Program-made: the position numbers and the translations under genes | From: JACVRX01 sp035697245 | GTDB taxonomy: Bacteria; Actinomycetota; Actinomycetes; Jiangellales; Jiangellaceae | DNA: 11,476 nt | Assembly (NCBI GenBank): GCA_035697245.1 | Contig: DASSDH010000211.1 | Span: forward strand, 1-11,476 | Reading direction: 5' to 3' | Shown here: one piece after another, positions 1 to 6,005 of the stretch | How the letters are laid out: every line of letters begins with the position of its first letter | How positions within the stretch are numbered: the stretch's first letter is position 1 | The notes under the pieces: generated by a model | Seen by the model: only the letters and a program-made list of their open reading frames with translations | Told to the model about the DNA's origin: nothing | Databases searched by the model: none

Positions 1-13
1 CGGACATGACCCC

Positions 14-22
14 GGAGGGAGG
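14..22 (+). promoter_or_regulatory. Shine-Dalgarno of the sigma factor gene
   Basis: GGAGGGAGG lies just before the ATG at 26. The first GGAGG leaves 7 nt of spacing. This purine-rich site fixes the start of the sigma gene. The promoter must lie outside the window, because only 25 bases precede the start codon. Confidence 0.8.
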
Positions 23-25
23 CTC

Positions 26-997
26 ATGGCACGCACAACGCACGACACCACCACCAGGCGGCGGGCCCGGCATGACGACGAGCCTGACCTGGTGGGTCAG
101 TACCTTGCCCAGATCGGATCTACTCCGTTGCTGACTGCGGACGAGGAGGTCGCGCTGGCCAAGCGCATCGAAGCTGGCCTCTACGCGACGGAACTGCTCC
201 GCGCCGCGGATGCGGGCGAGCAGCGCCTCTCCGAGAACCGCCGCCGCGACCTGGCCGTCATCGCTGAGGAAGGCACGGCAGCCAAGGACCACATGATCCG
301 CGCCAATCTGCGGCTGGTGGTTTCGGCCGCGCGCAAGCACGCCCGGCGAGGGCTGCCGTTTCTGGACGTGGTGCAAGAGGGCAACCTCGGGCTGATCCGG
401 GCGGTGGAGAAGTTCGACTACGCGAAGGGCTTCAAGTTCTCCACCTATGCCATGTGGTGGATCCGCCAGGCGATCGAGCGGGGGCTGGCCGAGCAGAGTC
501 GGACCGTGCGGCTGCCGGCTCATATCGCCGAGACGGTATCCAAGATCAACCGCATTGACCGTGACCTCAACCGGATGCTTGGCCGCGAGCCGACGGTGGA
601 AGAAGTCGCCGAGGAGGCAGGCTTGCCCGTCGACCGAGTGGTGGAACTGCGCCGGGTCGCCCGGGACTCGGTCAGTCTCGACACTCCGGTCGGCGACGAC
701 GGTGAGACAACCCTCGGCGAGCTGATCGAAGACGGCGACGTCCTGCAAGCTGCCGACATCGCCGAGCAGCGGGCGCTCACCACCTCGCTACGCGATCTCG
801 TCGCTACCTTGACTCCTCGCGAGGCGACCATCATCAAGCTCAGGTTCGGGCTCGAGGACGGCCAGCCGCACACGCTGCAAGAGGTGGCCGACCAAGTCGG
901 GCTCACTCGGGAGCGGGTTCGCCAGCTGGAGAAGAAGGCTCTCGCCGAGCTGCGCGATCCGCAGCGGCACGAGCCCGTCCTGGCCTGGGCCAGTTGA
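26..997 (+). CDS. RNA polymerase sigma factor, sigma-70 family group 2 (SigB/HrdB-like)
   Basis: This 323-residue cytoplasmic factor should direct RNA polymerase core to a subset of promoters. Region 1.2 is at about residues 20-50 (DLVGQYLAQIG, ADEEVALAKRIEAG). Region 2 is at 88-168, with the core-binding LDVVQEGNLGLIRAVEKFDY and the -10-reading segment FSTYAMWWIRQAI (138-150). Region 3 is at about 170-240 and region 4 at about 252-312, with the -35 helix-turn-helix TLQEVADQVGLTRERVRQLE (283-302). It lacks the long acidic N-terminus (region 1.1) of primary factors. Its length and the GLYA..LL and LSENRRRDLA segments resemble mycobacterial SigB, so I call it group 2, not the housekeeping factor. 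Oddities are Met143 and Glu151, where most relatives have Thr in STYATWW and RQAIT. No anti-sigma gene is adjacent. Family assignment is very secure; the exact orthologue (SigB, or one of the Hrd paralogues) is not. Confidence 0.95.
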   Translation: MARTTHDTTTRRRARHDDEPDLVGQYLAQIGSTPLLTADEEVALAKRIEAGLYATELLRAADAGEQRLSENRRRDLAVIAEEGTAAKDHMIRANLRLVVSAARKHARRGLPFLDVVQEGNLGLIRAVEKFDYAKGFKFSTYAMWWIRQAIERGLAEQSRTVRLPAHIAETVSKINRIDRDLNRMLGREPTVEEVAEEAGLPVDRVVELRRVARDSVSLDTPVGDDGETTLGELIEDGDVLQAADIAEQRALTTSLRDLVATLTPREATIIKLRFGLEDGQPHTLQEVADQVGLTRERVRQLEKKALAELRDPQRHEPVLAWAS

Positions 998-1013
998 GCG
1001 CGTAACTCCTGAG

Positions 1014-1064
1014 ACGCCATACCACGGCGGAGACCCCGCATTGGGCAGGGTCTCCGCCTGGCGT
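1014..1064. terminator. Two-tier hairpin, likely bidirectional terminator
   Basis: An uninterrupted 11-bp stem, GGCGGAGACCC (1026-1036) with GGGTCTCCGCC (1048-1058), encloses an 11-nt loop. It is extended by an outer 6-bp stem, ACGCCA (1014-1019) with TGGCGT (1059-1064), with a 6-nt bulge on the left side only. It lies 16 bp past the sigma stop and 5 bp past the stop of the convergent SRPBCC gene, so it can serve both transcripts. No U-tract follows on either strand, which is common for high-GC actinobacterial hairpins. Confidence 0.7.
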
Positions 1065-1069
1065 AAGGC

Positions 1070-1555
1070 TCAGCCGTGGAGCGGCTTGCCGGTCTCCAGC
1101 AGAGTCTTCAGGTCGCTGAGCACATCGGCCCAGCCGCCGCCCGCACCCTCGACCGAGCCGGCGACCATCGCCGCTGTATTCGGCGCTCCGTCGAGTTCGT
1201 GGGTCACCGTCAGGCAGGTGACGCCATCTTCTGCCTCCGCGATCTCATAGGTCAGCCGGGTGGGTGGCTCCTGGTCCCAGCCGGCCCGCCACGTCTGGAC
1301 GAGTTTGCGCGGGGGGTCGGCCTCGATGACCTCGCCGTCGACCACGACCTCGGGCATGCCCGCCTTCTGCATCTCGGCGTCGGCGATGGCCCGGTAGGTT
1401 CCGCCGGGTCGCAGGTCGTACTCGACCCGTCCGCCGTAGCCGTATCGTTCGGTCCACTCCGGCTTGGTCAGTGCGTCCCAGATCGCATCGGCGGATGCCT
1501 TGATGTAGATCCGGTACACCTGAGTCGTGGTACTGGTGCTCGTCTCGGTACTCAT
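1070..1555 (-). CDS. SRPBCC (AHSA1/START-like) domain protein
   Basis: This 161-residue soluble protein has the helix-grip fold used to bind hydrophobic ligands. Seen features are the N-terminal YRIYIKASADAIWDALTKPE (14-33), the typical opening of the AHSA1/SRPBCC family; the mid-strand segment YDLRPGGTYRAIAD (46-59); VDGEVIEADPPRKLVQTW (72-89); and the C-terminal helix GGGWADVLSDLKTLLETG (139-156). I chose the ATG at 1555 over an upstream in-frame start at 1627. GGAGG (1563-1567) lies 7 nt before it, and the start overlaps the stop of the upstream ArsR gene by 4 bp (ATGA), so the two are translationally coupled. ArsR regulator plus SRPBCC pairs are a recurrent actinobacterial arrangement; the ligand is usually unknown. 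I cannot tell whether this protein is an enzyme, a ligand sensor or a chaperone-like partner. Confidence 0.9.
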   Translation of the reverse strand: MSTETSTSTTTQVYRIYIKASADAIWDALTKPEWTERYGYGGRVEYDLRPGGTYRAIADAEMQKAGMPEVVVDGEVIEADPPRKLVQTWRAGWDQEPPTRLTYEIAEAEDGVTCLTVTHELDGAPNTAAMVAGSVEGAGGGWADVLSDLKTLLETGKPLHG

Positions 1556-1872
1556 GTCTGTTCCTCCAGCTCGGTCTTGAGGTCGACGAGCGCCGACACT
1601 CGGCGCTCCCTGTACTTGTCGATCCACCGATCGTGGATCAACCGGATCGGCACCGGGTTCAGAAAATGCAGCTTCTCCCGGCCCGCGCGGCGCGTGATGA
1701 CCAGGCCCGCGTCCTCCAGCACGCGCAAGTGCTTCATCGCGCCGAAGCGGGTCATTTCCAACTCGGACTCGAGCTCGGTGAGCGTGCGGCCGTCACGCGC
1801 GAAGAGCCGGTCGAGCAAGAAGCGACGAGTCGGGTCGGCGAGTGCCTTGAACACCCGGTCGTCATCGGTCAT
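1552..1872 (-). CDS. ArsR-family winged-helix transcriptional repressor
   Basis: This is a 106-residue DNA-binding protein and the first gene of a two-gene operon with the SRPBCC gene. The N-terminus VFKALADPTRRFLLDRLF (7-24) is the family's first helix pair. TLTELESELEMTRFGAMKHL (30-49) is the helix-turn-helix, and VITRRAGREKLHFLN (58-72) is the beta wing. The protein has no cysteines at all, so the ELCVC metal site of ArsR/SmtB sensors is absent. It should therefore respond to an organic ligand, a partner protein or nothing. I chose the ATG at 1872 over an in-frame start at 1914, because the protein then begins right at the conserved domain. A promoter whose +1 would fall at or near this ATG is visible (separate entry), and the overlapping palindrome suggests autorepression. 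Confidence 0.92.
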   Translation of the reverse strand: MTDDDRVFKALADPTRRFLLDRLFARDGRTLTELESELEMTRFGAMKHLRVLEDAGLVITRRAGREKLHFLNPVPIRLIHDRWIDKYRERRVSALVDLKTELEEQT

Positions 1873-1878
1873 GGCTCG

Positions 1879-1908
1879 ACAATATGTGACCAGATGGTCA
1901 CATGTCAA
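1879..1908 (-). promoter_or_regulatory. Predicted sigma-70-type promoter of the arsR-SRPBCC operon
   Basis: Read on the minus strand, a perfect TTGACA (plus positions 1903-1908) is followed after 18 bp by TATTGT (1879-1884), a 4/6 match to the -10 consensus. Only six bases (CGAGCC) separate the -10 box from the ATG. Transcription would thus begin at or within a base or two of the start codon, giving a leaderless mRNA; no Shine-Dalgarno is visible upstream. The boxes are seen directly; use of this promoter is inferred. Confidence 0.6.
1884..1903. promoter_or_regulatory. Perfect inverted repeat, probable ArsR operator
   Basis: ATGTGACC (1884-1891) and GGTCACAT (1896-1903) are exact reverse complements separated by AGAT. 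The repeat fills the spacer between the -35 and -10 boxes of the minus-strand promoter and touches both by one base. A bound dimer would therefore block RNA polymerase. The site also lies 41 bp before the divergent phosphotransferase gene, so it may affect both directions. Assignment to the adjacent ArsR protein rests on position and symmetry. Confidence 0.7.
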
Positions 1909-1944
1909 TGGCACTCAACCTCAAAGCCTGCCGGGAGAGACGAC

Positions 1945-2994
1945 GTGACGCGGAACCGCTTGCCCGGGCATGCTGCTGGTGTGACCGTGCCGGTGCTCAC
2001 GCCGCGCCCGGTGGCGGCGTCCCTTGATGAGCTGCTCGCCCGCGCAACCGACCGGCGGCCGTTCCGGCACAGCGACTCGAAGTCGGGCTCGCCCTTCGAG
2101 CACGTCGTCGTCGACGGCGAACCGCATGTGTTGAAGCACGTTCACGTCGATGGGGACTGGACGATGCGGTTCAGCGGCGACGTCGGCTGCCACCCCGTCC
2201 AGGTCTGGGCGGCCGGCCTGATGGACGTTCTCCCGGACCGGATCGACCACGGGGTGGTCGGTGTCGCGGGCGGGTTGGGCCGCAACGGTTGGGGCGGCGC
2301 GATCCTCATGCGCGACCTGTCGGCGGATCTGGTGCCGGCCGGTGACGAGCCACTGAGCCTGCGCCGCCACCTGACCTACCTGGCCGATCTGGCCGCGCTG
2401 TCCGCACGGATGCTCGGCTGGCACGACGACGTCGGGCTGATGCCGCTGGTGAATCGCTGGACATGGTTCAACCGCGCATGCCTGGAGGTCGAGGCAGAGC
2501 GTGGGTGGCCCGAGCCGGTGCCCCGGATGGCGTATCACGGGTGGGCACGGTTCGCGGAACGGGTGCCACGTGCTGTCGCGGATGTCGTCGACGAGTTGCG
2601 CCGTGATCCGAGCCCACTCGTGACGGCAGCGCTCGACACTCCGACCACTTTTGCGCACGGCGACTGGAAGCTCGGCAATGTTGGCACCGCAGCCGATGGA
2701 CGCACCGTGCTGATCGACTGGACCTACCCGGGCGAGGCACCGCCGTGCTACGAACTCGCGTGGTATCTCTCGATCAACCAAGCCAGGCTGCCTCACAGCA
2801 AGGAAGACGCGATCGAGGCCTTCCGCAGCGCACTCGAACGGCATGGAGTCGAGACCACCAATTGGTTCGAACGGCAACTCGGAATATGCCTGCTCGGCAA
2901 CATGGTGATCTTCGGCTGGGAGAAGGCACTCGGAGATGACGCCGAGCTCGGCTGGTGGTGCGACCGGGTGGGCGAGGGCGCGGCGATACTCTGA
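1945..2994 (+). CDS. APH-fold phosphotransferase family protein (small-molecule kinase)
   Basis: This 349-residue protein has the protein-kinase-like fold of the aminoglycoside phosphotransferase (APH) family. VLKH (Lys64) is the probable ATP-anchoring lysine in the N-lobe. MRDLS (122-126) lies where the hinge is expected. FAHGDWKLGN (236-245) is the catalytic HGDxxxxN loop, with Asp240 as the likely base and Asn245 as a metal ligand. LIDW (256-259) supplies the DFG-equivalent aspartate, Asp258. I chose the GTG at 1945 because GGGAGAG (1933-1939) lies 5 nt before it; a second in-frame GTG at 1981 is possible. The stop is one base before the next gene, so it probably leads an operon with the two DUF1801 genes. 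APH-fold enzymes phosphorylate antibiotics, sugars, choline, homoserine and other alcohols. Nothing here fixes the substrate, and I would not call it a resistance gene. Confidence 0.85.
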   Translation: MTRNRLPGHAAGVTVPVLTPRPVAASLDELLARATDRRPFRHSDSKSGSPFEHVVVDGEPHVLKHVHVDGDWTMRFSGDVGCHPVQVWAAGLMDVLPDRIDHGVVGVAGGLGRNGWGGAILMRDLSADLVPAGDEPLSLRRHLTYLADLAALSARMLGWHDDVGLMPLVNRWTWFNRACLEVEAERGWPEPVPRMAYHGWARFAERVPRAVADVVDELRRDPSPLVTAALDTPTTFAHGDWKLGNVGTAADGRTVLIDWTYPGEAPPCYELAWYLSINQARLPHSKEDAIEAFRSALERHGVETTNWFERQLGICLLGNMVIFGWEKALGDDAELGWWCDRVGEGAAIL

Positions 2995-2995
2995 G

Positions 2996-3406
2996 ATGGT
3001 CGAGCGGATAGCTGCCGGGAGTGGCAGAGTCCTCGGCGTGGGACTGCCCGACGATCAAGTGGACGACTTCCTGGCGGGCCGGGACGCCGCCGTACGGGCG
3101 CTGGCACTGGCCAGCCGTGACGTCGTGCTGGACATCTTTCCCGACGCCGTCGAGACGGCGGAAGGCAACGACCTCGGTTACGGATTCGACACCGGCTACA
3201 AGGGACTCGTCTTCACGATCAGCTTGACCAGCACTGGCGTGAACCTCGGTGTGTACGGCGGAGCGTCGTTGGATGATCCGGCTGGGCTGCTGGAAGGCAC
3301 CGGCAAGGTGCACCGGCATGTGAAGATCCGCACTCAGTCCGATCTCGACGACGAACTGCGCGACTTGCTGACGCGGGCGCTGGACCGGCGCAACGTTGAC
3401 AGCTGA
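2996..3406 (+). CDS. DUF1801 domain protein, first of a tandem pair
   Basis: This is a 136-residue soluble protein of unknown function. The C-terminal half carries the clear DUF1801 signature: SLDDPAGLLEGTGKVHRHVK (about 96-115) followed by IRTQSDLDDELRDLLTRAL. The N-terminal helix VDDFLAGRDAAVRALALASR (about 21-40) also fits. The ATG at 2996 begins one base after the phosphotransferase stop at 2994, which suggests translational coupling. No strong Shine-Dalgarno precedes it, and an in-frame GTG at 3038 would still keep the whole domain. The next gene is a paralogue. DUF1801 proteins are small single-domain proteins without an established reaction. Confidence 0.82.
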   Translation: MVERIAAGSGRVLGVGLPDDQVDDFLAGRDAAVRALALASRDVVLDIFPDAVETAEGNDLGYGFDTGYKGLVFTISLTSTGVNLGVYGGASLDDPAGLLEGTGKVHRHVKIRTQSDLDDELRDLLTRALDRRNVDS

Positions 3407-3425
3407 GGTCGCCGAGGACGGATTC

Positions 3426-3839
3426 ATGGCCGCTGCAGGAATCGTGACTGGCGACTCGTCGGTATTCGAGGAGATGGTCGCCGGCTACCCGGCGCAGATA
3501 CGTGACCTGGCCATGGCCAGCCGCACGTTGATCTTCGCAGTCCTGCCACAGACGGTCGAGGTGGTCTGGCTGCACCAGCGGACTGCCGGGTACGGGACCG
3601 GCCCGAAGAAAATGACCGAGCAGTTCTGCTGGCTAGCCCCCTACCAGGAGCACGTGGTGTTCGGCTTCTACTACGCGACCGAGTTGCCCGCGCCCGGAGG
3701 ATTGCTGGAGGGCACTGGTCGGCTGATGCGGCACGTCAAGATCCGCACCCACGCCGACCTCGAGAACCCGGCCTTGCGCCAGCTGGTCGAGGTGGCGACA
3801 ACGCATCGGGTACCGCCGATTGCCCGACCAGAGGCATGA
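3426..3839 (+). CDS. DUF1801 domain protein, second of a tandem pair
   Basis: This 137-residue protein is a paralogue of the gene just upstream, with nearly the same length. GGLLEGTGRLMRHVKIRT (about 98-115) matches GLLEGTGKVHRHVKIRT in its neighbour, and both have an ALASR/AMASR helix near residue 33-40. This copy adds the aromatic stretch FCWLAPYQEHVVFGFYYATE and a YGTGPKKM segment typical of DUF1801. I chose the ATG at 3426, since GAGGA (3414-3418) precedes it by 7 nt. A TTG at 3396 would overlap the upstream gene by 11 bp and is less likely. It is probably the last gene of the operon. Its stop lies 2 bp from the stop of the convergent lipoprotein gene. Function unknown. Confidence 0.83.
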   Translation: MAAAGIVTGDSSVFEEMVAGYPAQIRDLAMASRTLIFAVLPQTVEVVWLHQRTAGYGTGPKKMTEQFCWLAPYQEHVVFGFYYATELPAPGGLLEGTGRLMRHVKIRTHADLENPALRQLVEVATTHRVPPIARPEA

Positions 3840-3841
3840 CA

Positions 3842-5875
3842 TCAGGCCGTGAATGGAACCCAGGCCTGGTCGTCGAGGTCATCGACGTCGCTCGCGAGAG
3901 CTCCGCTCGCGGACAACGTCCACAACGTGTCGCCGATCACCAGCGACCGGCGGATCGTCGGGTCGGCCGAGTAGTCCAACGCAGTGGCCCGACCGTGGCT
4001 CAGGACACCCACCTCGGCGAGCGAGTCACCGTCGATTCGCAACACGACGGCTCCGCCCGCGTAAGTGACGAACGGCCTGGCAGTGGTCGGCCCGGGTTCC
4101 GGCCACGCGCTCCCGTCCGACCAGACCGGGATCACGACGAGCTCTTCGTCCGGCCAGTACAGGAAAGCGTGTGGGTCGTGCTCGGCGTCGGACCACCCTC
4201 CCGGCATCAGGAACGTATCGAGCCGAGCGGGTGACGCCGAGTCGCCGACGTCGAACAACGACACCTGGCTGCCGCGGACCATGCCGTTCGCGTCCGCGTC
4301 CTGCCCGATCCCGATCAGCCGGTCCGCACCGACCGGATGCAGGTACGACGAGTAGCCGGGGATCTTCAGCTCGCCGACGACGCGCGGGGACCGTGGGTTG
4401 CTGAGATCCAGCGTGTAGAGCGGGTCCACCTGACGGAACGTCACGACGTAGCCGACCGTCCCAATGAAACGCACCGCATAGATCTGCTCACCTTTGCCGA
4501 GCCCGCCGACGCTGCCGACGTATTGCAGCCCGTCGCCCCGCTGGGTGAGCACGGTGACCCGGCTCTCGGACTGTGCCGCGCTACCGGGGCTTGCCGGGCC
4601 GGACCACGAATCGAGTGTGGTCGCCACTCGGAGGTATCCGTCGTACTCCGAGAGCGAGTACTGGTTCAGCAACCGGCCGTCGACAGAGCCCGAGGCGACG
4701 TACCGAGGCTCGCCCGAGCCGGAGACGTCGAACTTGTGGATCTCGGTCGTCGGTTCCGCGGCTCGGAATGTAGCGGCCCCCATGTCGACAGGTATCGGGA
4801 AGGCGCTGCCGTCGTCGGCGATGTACAGGCTGGACCCGGTCCCGTACACCGTCTGCCCGTCGGCGACCACGGCGACCGAGCTGTCTGGCCGCAGCGCTTC
4901 GGTGAGATCGACCGTGAGGACCGTCAGCATCGAGGTGCCCGAGTACTCCTGCGGGTGGCTCACGTCGGCGCAGTCGACGAGCGTCCCTTGGCTGCGGTCG
5001 CCTCCGTCGCTCAGCACGTAGCGAGGCAGCCAGTCCTCGATCGTCGACCGGGCGAGAACCTCACGGTTCGCCGCCAGCGCCTCGTCCTCGCGACCCGGCT
5101 CGAACGGGTACGTCCAGGCCAGCCTGGGCCATGACCGTACGACGATGCGGGCGAGTGAGTCCACCTGGCGGGCGTCGACATAGCTGCCGTCGAGATCGAG
5201 CTCACTGATGATGTGCGGGTCGCCGGACAGGTCCACGAGAACCAGCCGGCTGCCTTCGACGACACTGAGTTCGGCGACCCCGGTGGGCTCGGAAGTATTT
5301 GGCCAGATGTCGACGTCGCCATAGCCCAGGATCAGCGCGCGATCGCCGAACAGCAGGAGCTGGTCCGCATACCACCCCTCGGCGGAGTCGGAGAGCCGAA
5401 GCGTGCCGGTGACCTGTTTCTTCTCCACATCCAGCACGCGGAGCGTGCCGTCGACGACCGACACGATGCGGTGGCCGTCAGTCTTGACCAGGTCGGGCTC
5501 GTCGACACCGGCCTCGTGGGTGTTGGTCGTCGAGTAGTCCGGCGCCGCCGGTACGGCACCACCACTCGCAGCCTCGTCTCCCCCACCGACAGCCCCGGCA
5601 GATCGGGACTCTGCAGCAGTTTCATTGAGCGGCATGGCGACGGCGTCACCTTCCAGCGTGACCATGCCACCGAAGCCATAGGGCGACACGAATTCCGCCG
5701 CCGCCCGCTTGAGCTGCTCCAAGGCGTCGTCGCACGAGTCGTACTCCACCAACTGGAGGGCCGCGGCAACCCGTCCGAGCTGAGGTTGCACGGCCCCCGT
5801 GCCCGTGCATGCACCCAGCGCGAGCGTCGACCCGGCCAGTCCCGCGACGGCAGACGTTCTCCACCCGATCCGCAT
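3842..5875 (-). CDS. Secreted lipoprotein with C-terminal beta-propeller domain (PF09826-like)
   Basis: This is a 677-residue exported protein. Residues 1-23 form a lipoprotein signal peptide: Arg2/Arg6, a short hydrophobic core, and lipobox LGAC with Cys23 as the lipidated residue. A helical segment follows (SCDDALEQLKRAAAEFV, 47-63), then a Gly/Ala/Ser-rich linker (about 88-113). The family's hallmark EAGVDEPDLVKTDG (121-134) opens the propeller. Blade-like repeats run to the C-terminus, including IYAVRFIGTVGYVVTF (465-480), YTLDLSNPRSP (487-497), GYSSYLHPVG (507-516) and AEHDPHAFLYWPDEELVVIP (564-583). Apart from Cys23 there are only two cysteines, Cys48 and Cys302, a possible disulfide outside the cell. 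The family is described as secreted, distantly WD40-like proteins of unknown role; binding or scaffolding at the envelope is an inference. The RBS is weak (AAGG 3 nt before the ATG), but this start yields an intact signal peptide. It is divergent from the oxidase gene at 6006. Confidence 0.9.
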   Translation of the reverse strand: MRIGWRTSAVAGLAGSTLALGACTGTGAVQPQLGRVAAALQLVEYDSCDDALEQLKRAAAEFVSPYGFGGMVTLEGDAVAMPLNETAAESRSAGAVGGGDEAASGGAVPAAPDYSTTNTHEAGVDEPDLVKTDGHRIVSVVDGTLRVLDVEKKQVTGTLRLSDSAEGWYADQLLLFGDRALILGYGDVDIWPNTSEPTGVAELSVVEGSRLVLVDLSGDPHIISELDLDGSYVDARQVDSLARIVVRSWPRLAWTYPFEPGREDEALAANREVLARSTIEDWLPRYVLSDGGDRSQGTLVDCADVSHPQEYSGTSMLTVLTVDLTEALRPDSSVAVVADGQTVYGTGSSLYIADDGSAFPIPVDMGAATFRAAEPTTEIHKFDVSGSGEPRYVASGSVDGRLLNQYSLSEYDGYLRVATTLDSWSGPASPGSAAQSESRVTVLTQRGDGLQYVGSVGGLGKGEQIYAVRFIGTVGYVVTFRQVDPLYTLDLSNPRSPRVVGELKIPGYSSYLHPVGADRLIGIGQDADANGMVRGSQVSLFDVGDSASPARLDTFLMPGGWSDAEHDPHAFLYWPDEELVVIPVWSDGSAWPEPGPTTARPFVTYAGGAVVLRIDGDSLAEVGVLSHGRATALDYSADPTIRRSLVIGDTLWTLSASGALASDVDDLDDQAWVPFTA

Positions 5876-6005
5876 GCGCCTTGGACGGCTCTCGGTGGTC
5901 GTTGGTTCCCCCGTTGCCGACCTGGGTGAGTCGGGGACCGCTTACGCGATTTGCGGGGAGCCCACGAGACTGGCAGGCATCCCTGCTCGAATGGAGGTGC
6001 CTGCT
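5876..6005. promoter_or_regulatory. Divergent intergenic region (lipoprotein and D-amino-acid oxidase genes)
   Basis: This 130-bp gap should hold promoters for both genes. I cannot point to a convincing -35/-10 pair on either strand. What is visible on the plus strand is a GGAGG Shine-Dalgarno at 5993-5997, 8 nt before the GTG at 6006, and two mutually exclusive hairpins around it. GCAGG (5973-5977) can pair with CCTGC (5982-5986), or GCAGGCA (5973-5979) can pair with TGCCTGC (5998-6004), which traps the Shine-Dalgarno in the loop. Confidence 0.45.

Noticed and set aside
520..1041. Minus-strand frame of 173 codons antisense to the sigma factor
   Set aside because: Ser/Arg-rich shadow of region 3-4 of the sigma gene. 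It also begins inside that gene and runs through the terminator hairpin.
1076..1948. Long open frame on the plus strand (290 codons) across the arsR-SRPBCC operon
   Set aside because: It is antisense to two well-recognised families, has no domain I recognise and no ribosome site. GC-rich coding DNA commonly leaves such frames open.
1921..2877. Minus-strand frame of 318 codons inside the phosphotransferase gene
   Set aside because: The opposite strand encodes a clear APH-fold kinase with catalytic motifs. The antisense translation shows no family resemblance and is rich in His, Arg and Pro, as shadow frames are.
1945..2994. Reading the phosphotransferase as an antibiotic-resistance gene
   Set aside because: The catalytic loop only shows the APH fold, which covers many substrates. 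No specific aminoglycoside- or macrolide-kinase signature is visible.
3893..3911. Inverted repeat CGCGAG/CTCGCG considered as a terminator feature
   Set aside because: It lies inside the lipoprotein coding sequence with a 6-bp stem and no U-tract. I mention it only as a possible end of the convergent transcript.
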